Shown here: piece after piece, positions 34,507 through 55,400 of the stretch
Layout: each line of letters opens with the position of its first letter
Position numbering within the stretch: the stretch's first letter is position 1
Assembly: GCA_002633005.1 (NCBI GenBank)
Contig: NMRA01000113.1
Span: forward strand, 635,792-692,558
Length of the DNA stretch: 56,767 nucleotides
Reading direction: 5' to 3'
DNA from: Phoronis australis
Lineage: Eukaryota > Phoronida > Phoronidae
Notes under the pieces: model-generated
The model's input: the letters and a program-made list of their open reading frames with translations, nothing else
The model's database searches: none
Told to the model about the DNA's origin: nothing
Made by a program: the position numbers and the translations under genes

Positions 34507-35175
34507 CAACGTCATGGGTTGAACCCAAGTCGTTCGGCACACTGTTCGGATGAGCAACTAAGTGTATAGAGTGAAGTGAAAGTAAAGTATACTTAGCTTC
34601 GAGAAGGTTCGTAGAGGGATAAAAAGATGTTTGCGGAGGCTACAGCAACAGCAGTCAGACGGAGAACGTCCCGGTGTTCCGAAGGACCCCAAAGTTTCGC
34701 AGTAGTGGCATCGCTTCGTGCGCCGAACGAGAGTGTGGTACCTCAGCGTGGACCAAGCGATTCTGTCCGGGGCCACTCTGTGTTCTGCCCACTTTGAGGA
34801 GTCGTGTTTCGACTCCAATCAGAGGAGATGTTACGATGAAGGCCTGGTTCAATAAAGGACAATATTTACTATTCGGCTCTTTATTCAGGATCGTCTGTTG
34901 GATGATTGGGTTGACTGGCCGAGCCCGAGGCCGCTTCTCTCGCGGGAGGATCCAGTTCGTAAGGCCTCAAAGTAGAAAAGTACGCAGCTGAAAACATATC
35001 AAACTCGTTCTCGCTTTCGTGCAACCCCATTTCGTCATCCTGGCCACCATTCTCGTAGGTTTCTTCATAGTATTTATTCATTTCTTGCTCATAATCGTTG
35101 TCGCTTTCAAATTCCCTACTCTCCGCCGTTATTCAATGCTAGTCGCTGATCTCTTGTGTTCAACCCATGATGTCA
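34507..35175. mobile_element. Possible element bounded by TCATGGGTTGAAC inverted ends
   Basis: ACGTCATGGGTTGAACCCAAG at about 34509 reappears as its reverse complement (one to two mismatches) ending near 35174. The 0.67 kb between includes the acidic ORF at 34881-35081 on the minus strand. GGGTTCAACCC on the minus strand also resembles a tRNA B box, so a tRNA-derived SINE is an alternative for the left part. Confidence 0.3.
34881..35081 (-). CDS. Acidic ORF of unknown function, perhaps a last exon
   Basis: 66 codons from an internal Met. The frame extends about 20 acidic codons upstream, to a TGA near 35136. A possible 3' splice site (CGACTAG) lies just before that TGA, so it cannot open this frame. 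The protein is rich in Glu, Asp and Tyr at the start and in Pro, Ala and Ser at the end, with no membrane segment. The stop codon is embedded in GAATAAAG, so a polyadenylation signal overlaps the stop. The coding bias looks better than that of surrounding ORFs, but I recognise no family and the inverted flanks suggest mobile DNA. Confidence 0.25.
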   Translation of the reverse strand: MNKYYEETYENGGQDDEMGLHESENEFDMFSAAYFSTLRPYELDPPAREAASGSASQPNHPTDDPE

Positions 35176-35727
35176 CATGGCGGGAAATGTGAAAATTGGC
35201 AAAATTGAAAGAGAAATCAAAATTTGGAGCTAATGATACAAAATAATCGTAGATTTGGCTAAATTTTACGTCATACATTTAGTCTGTGGCCACCGGTAAT
35301 TCGAAATGTGCAAAAATCCATGGTGTGTACTGTTTAAAGTAAGAAGTTGAAATGTCAAATGTCGGCGTTGCTTGTGGTCCGAGTTGGAAACGGAAAGGGA
35401 CTCTCATCACAGTAAGGTGAGTTATGTGACAGCATAACATATTTCATGAAAGTAAACAGTTTAATTTGATTTTCGTTTTCGAACAGAGGATGAAATGCAG
35501 AAGTAAGTCCCGTATTAAAATCAAATGTTTTAACTTATGTGAATTAATTGTTCACTACTCAAAATCGTATGGTACGTGACAACGAAAATACTGACTAAAA
35601 GATCACCTATGTGCCCATAGTCTTCTAACAGCATCATTGCGTTCCACACACTATCCGACGAGGGTACACCGTTTCCGGCCAGAATACATGTCAGCGAGAT
35701 GGTTTTCTGAGTTGAAACGGTCACTCT

Positions 35728-37933
35728 CATAGGCGGATTTGCCCCCCCCCCNCTCCCTTGGCTGCCGCAAACAAAAATAAAACGGCAAGAGCGTAGGGAA
35801 ATGTGGAATTTATTAATTAACCCCGGCAATTAACATTATATGGCTGAAACAAGATTTAAATGTGTGCAGTTTTAGTGTGTTTTGGGGGACTCAGATCCAA
35901 TTTCAAGTGTCAAATTCGGAACACTGCGCAATCGTAACAGAACTATGGCTAAGTATGGGCTCTCCCGCGATATCCAAGACGACCGGCAGTGGCGCTGCGC
36001 ACTACGACTCTGTTTCCGTCATCTGCTTCACTGTGCAGTGAAGAAAATTACTTCATTTAAAAAAAATGGAATCTGAGTGACGATAAAAAAACAGAAGCTG
36101 CTGGTAAAATGTGAATTTTAATCGAAGCCTTAGTGAATCACTCAGAAACTCATAATTCTCACTTTGTCAAACTTTAACTTAAGACATCTTCCATAGCAAT
36201 CGCGTCATTAATGCCAACACAAAAAACGGATTTGGTCTTTTGGGCAAGAAGACAATTTTAAATACAACAAATTTGTTACGAACTGATTGCACAAAATATA
36301 ACAAGAGCAACGCAAAGCATTGAAATGTGCCCACGAATGCATTGCGAATGGTGTGCTTTTAGGGTTATTTATTTGAATCATAAAAATGGCCACTAGATGG
36401 CGCAAAAACACAATGCATTCAAAAACAGGAACATGCCATATTTCATGAAAATCTGTCAAGGAACTTCAGCGAAACAAATTAAAACAGAATAAAATGAAAT
36501 TGCCACTAGTGGGCACAGTGTCCGTTGGATCCGCCTGAAAGTCGTCGTCTTCTGTTGTTATCAAATACACTTACTAAATTTAGTAAAGATCCTGCAGTGG
36601 GTTTAGGAGATACAACTATGGGCGCGAAACAAAACTACCACTAGGAGGCGCCACAGTAGTCAGTCACCATCATCAAAGGTCATCTTCACACTGAGAACAT
36701 ATATGCCAATTTTCAAATGATTTGGTTGATACAGGGGTGGACACCAAAAACAAGATGGCCACTAGGTGGTGCAAAATACCTCGATTCCATCCAAAAACAG
36801 GAAGATAGCGTCATCTCACCAATAGATGCCTATATTTGAAATTTTATGAAAATCTGTTGAGGACCTTTGAAGATACTGAGTTAAACGTAAAAAAAATAAA
36901 ATTGCCACTAGAGGGCATAGCAGTAGTCAGATCTGTCCGAAAGTCGTCGTAATCCGTGGTCAACATCATATAAATACACTTGCTAAATTAAGTAAAGATC
37001 CTGCCAACGGTTTAGGAGATACAGCCGTAGGCGCAACAAAAACAAAACTGCCACTAGGAGGCGCAACAGTAGTCGAAATCGTCAGAAAATCATCGTCAAC
37101 CGTCTTCTTGATAGTAAGCACATATATGTCAATTTTCACAATCATCCTTTGAGTGGTTTGGTTGACAGAGGGGTGGACACAAAAAACAGACTCGAAAACA
37201 GTAAAAATGGCCACTAGGCGGCGCAAACTACGTCGAATCCATCCGAAAACGGAAGGATAGCATCACCTCACCAATAGGTGCCTACATATTAAATTTCATG
37301 AAAATCCGTTAAGGACTTTTGAAGATACAAAGGTAAACGTAAAAAAATAAAATTGCCACTAGGGGGCACACCAGTAGTCGGATCTGTCCAAAAGTCGTCG
37401 TCGTCCATTGTTAACATCATATAAATATACTTACTAAATTTCGTAAAGATCCTGCGAACGGTTTAGGAGATACAGCCATAGGTGCAAAAAAAAACTGCCA
37501 CTAAGAGGCGCCACAGTAGTCGAAATCGTCGGAAAATCATCGTCAACCGTCCTCTTCTTAGTAAGCACATACATGCCAATTTTCACAATCATCCTTTGAG
37601 CGGTTTGGTTGATAGAGGGGTGGACGCAACAAAAACAGACTCGAAAACAGTAAAAATGACCACTAAGTGGCGCAAACTACGCCGAATCCATCCAAAACGG
37701 AAGGATACCGTCATCTCAGTAATAGGTGCCTACATACTGAATTTCATGAAAATCCGTTCAGGACTTTTGAAGATGCAAAGGTAAGCGGTCGGACGGTCTG
37801 GGATATCGCAGGAGAGCCTATAATGTTTATTACCGGGGTTAATTAATGAACTCAACATTTCCCCCACGCTCTTGCTGTTTTATTTTTTTGGCAGCCAAGG
37901 GGGGGGGGGGGGCCCCCCCTAAATCCGCCTATG
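35728..37933. mobile_element. 2.2-kb element with about 100-bp TIRs carrying a satellite array
   Basis: 35728-35826 and 37833-37933 are inverted copies. Both outer ends read CATAGGCGGATTT followed by a long homopolymer tract, then a stretch with GGCTGCC..AAATAAAACGGCAAGAGCGT-like sequence, and end inward with TTAATTAACCCCGG. Between them lie about 500 bp of unique DNA and the reversed higher-order array (36380-37790). No transposase frame is present, so it is non-autonomous. The single N at 35752 sits in the left homopolymer tract. No clear target-site duplication was found. Confidence 0.75.
36380..37790 (-). repeat. Higher-order A-B-C array, inverted relative to the one at 25.7 kb
   Basis: GCCACTAG/GCCACTAAG recurs near 36393, 36508, 36640, 36760, 36905, 37050, 37212, 37355, 37497 and 37660. 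Its contexts are the reverse complements of the three monomer types (GGAGGCGC, TGGCGCAAA, GGGGGCACAC). Period and order match the plus-strand array. Monomers toward 36400 are more decayed than those toward 37700, which are nearly identical to the first array. Confidence 0.85.
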
Positions 37934-38466
37934 CAGTAACAACAAAAATCATGTTATGGTAGGTCACTCCCTTCACCACCTGACGGGATTGAAGGGGTAT
38001 CTTTTTCTAACGAGATTGCGGGTCCCGCGAGTCAAGATAAACCCCCAAATCAAGGACGTCCCGCCTAGGCTAGGCAGTAGCGTGAAGAACGGATGGGGGG
38101 CGCCGAGCGACAGCATCGGACATCCATATCGGATGGCACCCAAACAAGGACAAGGAGGCAACCGGAGGAGGTACTTGCATACGTGGGGTATACGGGATGT
38201 GCCGCCCGAAAGAATCACTTTTCCTGCCAGATTCTCTACGAAGGGTTCCTTTTTCGTTTGAATTTTCAAGGTCACCTTTTTCGTCTGAAGTCTAGGGAAG
38301 ACTCCAATATTTTGGATAAAACTCTACAAAAGGTAGCATTTTCATCACAAATCGGAAGGGTGTGATTTATTAGCGCTCCTGAGATTTATCACTTGAACAC
38401 AACAGGAGTAGTATTTGCGGCTTTCGGAGTGTGATCACTGGGATGCGATCTTTTCTCGTCCGGATT

Positions 38467-38665
38467 CATGCGCGCACCCAGGGGGGGGGGCTCGAGAGGC
38501 TCGAACAAGCTCCCCATCCCCATTTGGCGAAGTGGGCAAAAAGGTCCGACTTAGAGACACAAAAAGTCCGAGAAAACGAGACTGAAAAGGCACAGACGCA
38601 CAGTGAAGGTGGTCCGCATCACCAGAAATACGAGCCCCCCATATTAAAGGTTGGGTGCGCGCATG
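38467..38665. mobile_element. MITE with CATGCGCGCACCCA ends, copy 2
   Basis: The left end CATGCGCGCACCCA and the right end TGGGTGCGCGCATG are exact inverted repeats. The interior shares CATTTGGC, AAAAAGGTCCG, AGAGACA and GGGTGCGCGC words with the 31478-31700 copy and also carries a G-run near its left end. It is 199 bp with no coding capacity. Confidence 0.75.
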
Positions 38666-40797
38666 TAAACGTGAACTGTGCATCACTTTCCGTATGATTG
38701 ACCAGTGTCACTGGCAGGGTCGCAAAAGGTGACTTTCCAAGTAAATGGTGACGGCTTTTTCTGACCAATTTCTACGTAAGGGTGACTGGGTACTCCATGA
38801 AACCATGATGAATATTTAAAAAGCAAAACAATTCATTCTGTCCTGATTGTTGTTTTTGGTATTAACCAAATCGACTCAAGTAGCCGACGTCCAAGAAACT
38901 TCAGTGCCAATTTTATAAACAAATTTCTTCGTCCCCGGAGTAAAAATTACGTCCAGCCATAAAGTTCTGGAATATGTTACGCGGCGTTAGGCCTATCGGA
39001 ATATATTCCAGTTGACTATAGCCTCGCTCACTCAGTTTTTGCATGATAGTACGGATCTCAACAATTTCCAATATCCCTACGCGTTACAGGTCGAAACAAG
39101 GGCGGATTTATTTAATTACACATTGGATGAATGAGTGTCCCTCGAGTAAAGGGATGCGCACTAATGTCGAATATAACAAATAAATAGAGAGGTTGGCCGG
39201 AGGCGAAAGAGGTGGACTGAAAAATTCCGGCTTTCTCGATTTAAAGGACTACAACGAGGTCAGGTACTGGGAAGGGGGCCTCAGCAGGGTCCCTGCTTTT
39301 CTAAACCTGTCTCTGGGTTGATTGAAAGTAAACTACGGTAACGCGGGCGCGCAGTTATTGTGGAGGGGTTCTATAATTCGATTGAATCTCCCCGTGGCAA
39401 ACTCGGAGGCCTACATTCGGCACTTGCTCACAGGTCGTCACCTGTTTGCTTGTGAACTTCACAGTGTTTTACTTCTCAATGTTGCAATACTCATTTGTGG
39501 CCTGTGAGTCAAGGAATTTCACTCGGTATTGATGTCTGTTTTATTTGTGAGACTCCTGACATCGTTGAAAAATTGTCACTTTACTGTTGAAATAGTCATT
39601 TTTTCCACGGTTGTCAAAATTTAATGTTACACTGGCCAATGCGATTAGACAAGTAAACATACACGCAAAACTGCAGTTTGACCCGTGCAAGCAGATAATA
39701 ACCCCATTTGTAAGTATATCCAATAAATTTTATTAAGGTCCTGATGCTAAAAAACTCGGAAACAGCCTTTTTATGATTAGCCCGAGTGCACCCCGGCGTA
39801 CCAAAGTATAGTAGCCTACGCTGAGGATTATAGACCAATGTCAACACAACAACTGGCCTGCCAGTTTTAGATTTTTATCACCCAAACTTTGAAATTCGAT
39901 AGGAGACCACTGCACATCAAAAACGCAAAAACACTTTCCAACACGGAATTCGGAAACTTAGAGACACATGTCTTGTCTATTTTTGTGTAAATTATTTTTA
40001 ATCTGTTTATATTTTTTGATTAGTTTATTTTATCTCACACTAAACAAGTTAAAAGTTGTAACAAAGATATGTACGTGACTATAAAAGTTAAAATTGTATC
40101 TTCATCTAGTAGTTTCATCATAAATGTCTATATATATGTGTCCAGTTCATATTATGTCTCATTGCAGTCATTATTTATCGAGATGTAGATTTTTTACTAC
40201 ACGTACCTCACTGTACTTTCCTTACGATCCGGATTTTAACTTATGCTTCATGTATTTTTTTTGTGTTAGTCAACCTCCATTATTAGCTCCTGGTTATAGT
40301 TTAATGTATTTTGCTTTGTATAACCGTAAATTTGTGCGGTGCTGAAAATAGCAATAAAAGTTGGTTAACATTTACATTATTTTATTAACGTGTGATTTGG
40401 TTTGGTGTAGCGCAAATTCGTGAACATGACATGAACTTGCCAGTTCACTACGCGGCGATCTTCGGTAACGCAGAATTCAAAGTACAGCATCGCCCCCTTG
40501 TGACTGGAACTGCAAGCTCGCGTTCAGAATGCAAATCACTGACTTAGGCGTGACCTGAACTACCAGCAGATTTCGTTCATTGGAACTAAACCTGCTAACG
40601 GGGAACTGCTTCGCATTCGTCGAGCGAAGAACCGAGGAATTCAACCACTTTTGTTGTGGTGAGTGTTTAGTTAGATCCATTCAATAATTGGTGTGACAGC
40701 TTATCAAATCAAAACAGTACTAACAGTAGTCCTATCTGAGAGGTGCTAGTGACCTATATAGTCCGATTACCTCTCGTCGTCAGTCTTCTAAGGTCGT
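38666..40797. other. Intergenic, no recognised gene
   Basis: Short ORFs only. 39960-40130 is AT-rich. I see no repeat partner inside the window for this stretch and no protein motif. Confidence 0.45.
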
Positions 40798-40923
40798 CCG
40801 CCATCTTGTTTCGCGTGCAGCGCAACCACGCGGGACTTAGCGTTCCAATTTGGAGTGCTCGCCTGCACGTTAGGTACTAACTTATCGGAAGAGACACGTA
40901 TCAAAGTAATGAGACAAAAATCG
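40798..40923 (+). promoter_or_regulatory. Candidate copine promoter and non-coding first exon
   Basis: CCGCCATCTTG at 40798-40808 is a YY1-type element, frequent just downstream of start sites of TATA-less animal genes. The following GC-richer 115 bases end at a strong 5' splice site (TCG|GTGAGT, exon end 40923). The next good acceptor in use is at 42021-42023. This fits a 5' UTR exon of the copine gene, but no transcript is available to prove it. Confidence 0.35.
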
Positions 40924-41372
40924 GTGAGTTTACCGATTGTTTTTTAAAACCACTTAAAAATCAGTAGATTTTACTAATACACTTTTTTGTGCGTTTTCAG
41001 AAGATGTTTTCGAATTTAAATTTTCTTCCGACGGGACACAAAACATGATCCAGGGTTTGTTTATGCAATGTATCTGTTTGTCCCAGGCACTAGTAGGATC
41101 TAGAAGGCCAAAGGAAAAATCCGCAGACAAATGCGATACGCTGGGTTCTTAACATTTTTGCCTCACGTTCACCATTAAACTGCATTGAAATGTTGTCCAA
41201 TTGGCTTTTATTGGAAACCACAGTGCAGAGCTCAACATCAAAACTTCAAATCGAGTTTATGTCAATAAAAACAGGCTGTTGCAATTTTCATTACTTCGTT
41301 GGCCTTTTTCTGCATGTTTCTCAGTTTTTACAAAAGGGGGCAGCATATGACGACCATAGGCGCCATTATAAA

Positions 41373-41411
41373 ATGGCTGCCGAAAAACAGTGCACAGTTG
41401 AACAACTCGGC
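41373..41411 (+). other. Candidate alternative first exon or upstream ORF of copine
   Basis: AAAATGGCTGCC gives an ATG in good context, opening 13 codons (MAAEKQCTVEQLG) up to a perfect donor (GGC|GTAAGTA). If spliced to the copine exon at 42024 it would read four more codons, T-S-M-stop, forming a 16-residue upstream ORF ahead of the true start. It may instead be a different promoter, since ATGGCTGCCG resembles the core of YY1-type promoters. Confidence 0.3.
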
Positions 41412-42023
41412 GTAAGTAAAAGAAAACGTTTGAATCAACGAATACTATATATTTGTGAGAGTTAAATCAAGTCCTATTCAGATCATAACTATGAAGTGGA
41501 ATAATTGGGTGAGTAAGACAACAAGCCGGTTTTATGCTTAGGCGGACGACTATAGGGCATCGGAGTATATAAATATTATTGTATCGTGATGAAACCATGA
41601 AATGTGAAGGAATAAATAAAAGATATCACTTATATGTACTCTCATGTACAATGTTTCCAAAGATGTGCTCCAATGTTCTAACTTTATCCTGGGTCCGCTG
41701 TTCAATTTTTTTATTTTCATATGTTCTTTTTGTTAGATGATTAGTGCAAACTGTGTAAGCCTACTGTAGTGTAGGGTCTATAGACTGCACTGACATTGGC
41801 TTCGACGGACAAATCCATGGATGAATTATTTATTTTGTTTTATGAAACAACAAATGAGGCGATGAGATGGTTTCAGTGTAAACCATATGTTTTCCAATGC
41901 TGATAAATGCCGCAAAGCCCTCATTCTTCGTATCAGTGCATGGAATATCTTTGTTTTAGGCTAACATGTTTAGCAAGTGAAATGTTTGATGTTTATATAC
42001 TATTGACGTTGTCGCTTTTACAG

Positions 42024-50952
<8,929 letters not shown>

Positions 50953-51283
50953 TTTGTCAAGTAATGAACTACTTCAAGAAAAAGACTATACTCGCTAGAA
51001 CAGGCTAACTAAATGGGTGATGAACTACTTCAAGAAAAAGAAATCCCCCGTGTAGCTAGAACAGGCCAACTCGTATCGTAAAAGACAATGCTTGCTTGAA
51101 AAGGTTAATGGTCATATAGAGGAGCCATCATGCACTGCAGCAATGCTAATGGTCAGTGTCATAGTTGGTTTGTGTTAACCACCAAAATGTTACAGTTATA
51201 TCACAAAGGTTCTAAGTGGCGACCACCGTGGGTTAACTGAGTCTAAACACAAATCACCCCCATCGGAATGGAGGCAGATCTGT

Positions 51284-51985
51284 CCTCTCATTTTGGGTAT
51301 GGCTATAAGAAGGCACATCTCTCATTTCATTTGGGTAATGTCTATAAGAAGGTTAACTGATATCTCATTTGGGGTTTGACTATAAGAAGGCAGATCTGTC
51401 ATTTCATTTGGTGTTTGAATATCAGAAAGCAGACCTGACATCTCATTTGGAGTATGTCTATAAGACGGCAGACCTGTCATCTGATTTGGTGTTTGATTAT
51501 AAGAAGGCAGACCTGGCATCTCATTTGGGATAAGTCTATAAGAAGGCAGATCTGTCATCTCATTTGGTGCTTTGACTATCAGAAAGCAGACCTGACATCT
51601 CATTTGGGGTATGTCTATAAGAAGGCAGACCTGTCATCTCATTTGGTGTTTGACTATAAGAAGGCAGACCTGTCATCTCATTTGGTGTTTGACTATAAGA
51701 AGGCAGACCTGTCATCTCATTTGTGTTTGACTATAAGAAGGCAGACCTGGCATTTCATTTGGTGTTTGACTTTGAGAAGGCAGGTTTGGCTATAAGAAGG
51801 GAGATCAGTCATCTCATTTGGAGTTTGACTATCAAAAGGCATTATGTCACCTCATTCGAGCTTTGTCTATAGTAAGGCAAATCTGTCATCTCATTTGGGG
51901 TTTTACAATCGGAAAGCAGACCAGTCATCTGTTTCAGTGGTTGACAATTAGAAGGCATATCTGCCATCTCATCTGAAGTTTGGCT
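51284..51985 (+). repeat. 39-bp minisatellite, about 18 units
   Basis: The unit contains AGAAGGCAGACCTGTCATCT followed by CATTTGGTGTTTGACTATA. The central units (51600-51760) are nearly identical and the edge units are diverged. Because 39 is a multiple of 3, both strands carry long open frames with 13-residue repeats. These are by-products of the period unless expression is shown. Confidence 0.95.
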
Positions 51986-52007
51986 ATACAATACAGATGA
52001 GACGTCT

Positions 52008-52460
52008 GAGGAGTCATGACAGCGTTTTCCCGTTCAGTGACTTTACCAGATGAAGGGGTTTGTGAGCGTGTGATATCATCTAGCTTCTTTGTTAACTGCC
52101 AAGCACAGTCTTTTGTCTGTTATGACAACAAGCAGGCCAATTATCTACCTGGTTTATTACAGACCACGAGTGATTGCCGTCAAACCTAGAGTGCATTGGT
52201 ACATTCGGAAAGAATAGATTTTCGTAACTTCGGTTGCAGTTGAGTGGTTTTGGCGATTCAAAAACTAAACATTATTACCATTTGACGAGGATTTCAGAAA
52301 TGCTATTGGTTTATGTTCAAATATGTTATTTATAACTTAGCTTTTATTTTTAACAGCACTGCCCAGTCAGGGTAGATACGATCTTATTGAAGATTAGAGC
52401 AATTATCAAACAAATGAGAGCTGGCCCTCCTACCATAAATGCCAGAATGGAGTCAATCAG
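52008..52460 (-). repeat. Inverted dispersed repeat, right copy
   Basis: The opposite-strand partner of 42345-42790, covering its whole length. Its left border touches the end of the minisatellite. No ORF or clear TIR was found. Confidence 0.85.
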
Positions 52461-55400
52461 ATGTGTAAGATATTGGCTACAGGGGTAAACTTCCCAACTT
52501 GTTGTTGAGCTATAGAATCAAACAAGTTGAGAGCAACGGGGAAATTATGCCGGGAAAACACCATTATGGTATTCACATGTCCTATCATCCTTCCAATTGT
52601 ACAAGTGAATGCTAAATTGGTTGCTGTATGGCAGCTTTGTTTGATCCCAGTTTAGTCGTTCCTTCAAAAACAGTTAACTTTATGTATCTTTTGTAACCCA
52701 CAATCCCCATGTGGTTGAACTGAGACTTATGCTGTCAATCATGTGATATAAGAAAATGGTGCTTGATACAGAACTTTTGTATACTTTCGATTTTCATCTA
52801 TGTTAATGTTGATCATAAATACTAACTCACTGTTATGGTATTCTTTATTTGACACCCATGATATTTGCAACAATTCAGCACCCCCTGGGTTAATTATGCC
52901 TGCTCCAGTGTTGGGAGAGTACTATTACTCAATCCCAACTAACTGCATGACAATATGTCATCTAAAAGAAAGTGTTGGGCTAATGAGGTGGGCAAAAAAC
53001 TCCAAACATCAAGCTCATATGAAGAAAGTTGTCTTTCATGAAATTATTTCCTATAGATTAAAAATCACTAGTTCTGCATATGAATTCCTTTCACAATCCT
53101 TGTTTTCATGTTACTACTGAAACTTACAGTACTCATCTTGATGAGGTTGCAAAATACCTCATGACTGACACAGACCCTGCAAACAACAAATGTGAACACT
53201 AATTTCTAAAATTACTCTGTTTGAGAACAAATTCCACAACTACAAGACGTATTTTTATTCCTGGTAGGAACCTGCGGATTCATCGTTCCATGGCTATCAT
53301 TAGAGGGCGCTGCCACACAAAAAAGAATGAAAGTAAAAGCCCCTCTATATCTCAGTTGTACGGTGCTTTAGCTTCTTCTACTTAAAAATCTAAATTGGAA
53401 CTGTATAAGGTAAAAATATACTGCACCTTCCTGCACGTGTCATCGCACCATTTCAATTAGTTCACATGCTCTACTTTTCGAGGCTTCACTACTGACAACC
53501 CAGCGTGCCGGCTGGGAGTTTCCACACATGCTTGTAAGATTTCGGCTGAAAGTCTTCCTGCATGCTTAGCTTCCTATTGATTGGTGACTATCAAGATTCT
53601 TTACATTTTAGGCTTTTCCGTGAAGGCATTTTGATCTTCTCTCGTGATTGTGTCTGTCACTAAAACAATGCTTTGGAGGGACAAGTATGGGATCTCGATC
53701 ATTCAGGATTTGCATCACTTTCACAGTGGTTACAAAAATTCCAGTTTTTGGTCTTTGATTAAAATTATCAGGATTGGAGTACGGCCTGGTCTTATGACGC
53801 CAGAAAGTATTTTAGTCAAACGAAGTGAAAATAATTTCTGTCACCATGACCGTTGTACGTTGTTGGCGCGTCCGAGGAATTCTTTTGTCGTGGCCGGACC
53901 GAAAAGGGACAGGAGGAATTGTACGTGTCTAGTGAAGGCCAACTGACAACTCCAAAACTGGTCATGCATCCTAAAGTAGGACTGTTAGGATTATAATTTA
54001 ATTTTTGTTGGGTCATTACAAAAAGAACACTATTCATTTTGTAATGACCAAACAAAAAAGCTTTAATCACGTTTCAGTCCGAGTCACTATGCAGACCCGT
54101 CACCAGGGACACAATTTATGGGGTTGTCGGGGTGCGACCCCCTTGATTTGCGGTTTAGTTAGGCAAAGAAAGAAAATATTGGGTAAGAAAACGAAAGATT
54201 AAGCAAAGAATTTCATTCAAATCGGTAGTCTAAATTTGAGAGTTCTAAAACGGTTTCATGTGTAGTATCCCGGTTATAAATTTGTCTTACCCTTGAGTGC
54301 GGGTAATCAGTGTTGTCATTTTCCCCACAGGGAAATTTTTTCATGTGGTGTTGGTGCCGGATTTGCAACGTATCAGAACTAGCATATTCCACGGGCCAAG
54401 CGCTTCTTGGTCCCTCGCGCATTTTAGTGGCACCAATACCAGGAGCGGTATACTGATGTTTTTACGGCTATGAAAGCTCTGATCGCAGGAAATGCGAACC
54501 CCGATTTGGAAAGTTTGTGTTGGGGCCGAGCCATTTTCATTATCTGTAGACTAAGGTCAGGGTGCGGGACGATGTTTCAGGTGTCGCGCTGCACAAAAAC
54601 TTAATGTGCACACAAAAAAGCGGGCCGCTAATGCAGAGACTCGCCAAGGTGTCAAGCGTTCATTGATTTTTTTTGTCATTCTTAAATTTACAATTTGGGT
54701 TTTGTTAATATAAAGAGCGGCAAAGTCTGCAGAAATTTGCGCAACTAAAATGTATATTTTGACAAAGGTCAATGCTAGTAGCATTCCAACACTGAGCAAG
54801 CTAGCGTTGGCTAGTGGACACTGACGCAGTGTTTCATCAACCACCCAACTGGTTCCAAGCCAATTCTTGTCTAGTACGTGAAGAGAAACAGGTAGCTCAA
54901 GGCGCCTAATTTTCCAAGGTAGACCCTAGCTGTCTTCGTGCAAATCACAGCGATGCCTGAGGCTGTAAAGAGACTCATTTTTACGAAATAAACTATTGGT
55001 CGCAGTATAGGCCATTCGGAAGAACATAATATGATCTTTATTCAGTTGCGTCTTTCTCCCGTCATAGTGCGAAAATATCTCAGTTACGAGGTAATAGCCT
55101 ACAGTCATGTTGGCAGCCAACAATCAAGATCCATTTGATCGAAATGTCAACGTATTTTAACCCACAACTGTCGGGCGTTACGTGTTTTCATAACGTTGGA
55201 ATTGTCTGACTCAAGAAGCTACCTGTCTCGCATTGTGTCGAACGCTCAGTTTTCAAAACTTACAGCCCAGGGACAATGTTTTTTTTCGATCTTCGTTCTG
55301 GATGAAATTATTTCACTTTTTCGTGCGGAAAATTTTAAAAAATTCGAAATTCAGTTTTGAGAACTCTGCCGTGCTTGGTGTGTCCGGTATATTTTTTCGT

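Noticed and set aside
34512-34524. tRNA B-box-like GGGTTCAACCC on the minus strand
   Set aside because: No A box or cloverleaf was found at the right distance; better explained as an inverted end.
38093-38365. Arg-rich ORFs on both strands around 38.0-38.4 kb
   Set aside because: Several frames overlap in a locally GC-rich patch; no motif or splice support.
41190-41465. 91-codon plus ORF
   Set aside because: It runs through a strong donor site at 41412; only the short ATGGCTGCC part is plausible as an exon.
51322-51795. Overlapping plus and minus ORFs with 13-residue repeats in the minisatellite
   Set aside because: They follow from a 39-bp period without stops; no start, splice or domain support.
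53644-54070. ORFs of 100 and 84 codons on opposite strands
   Set aside because: Shadow pair without domain pattern.
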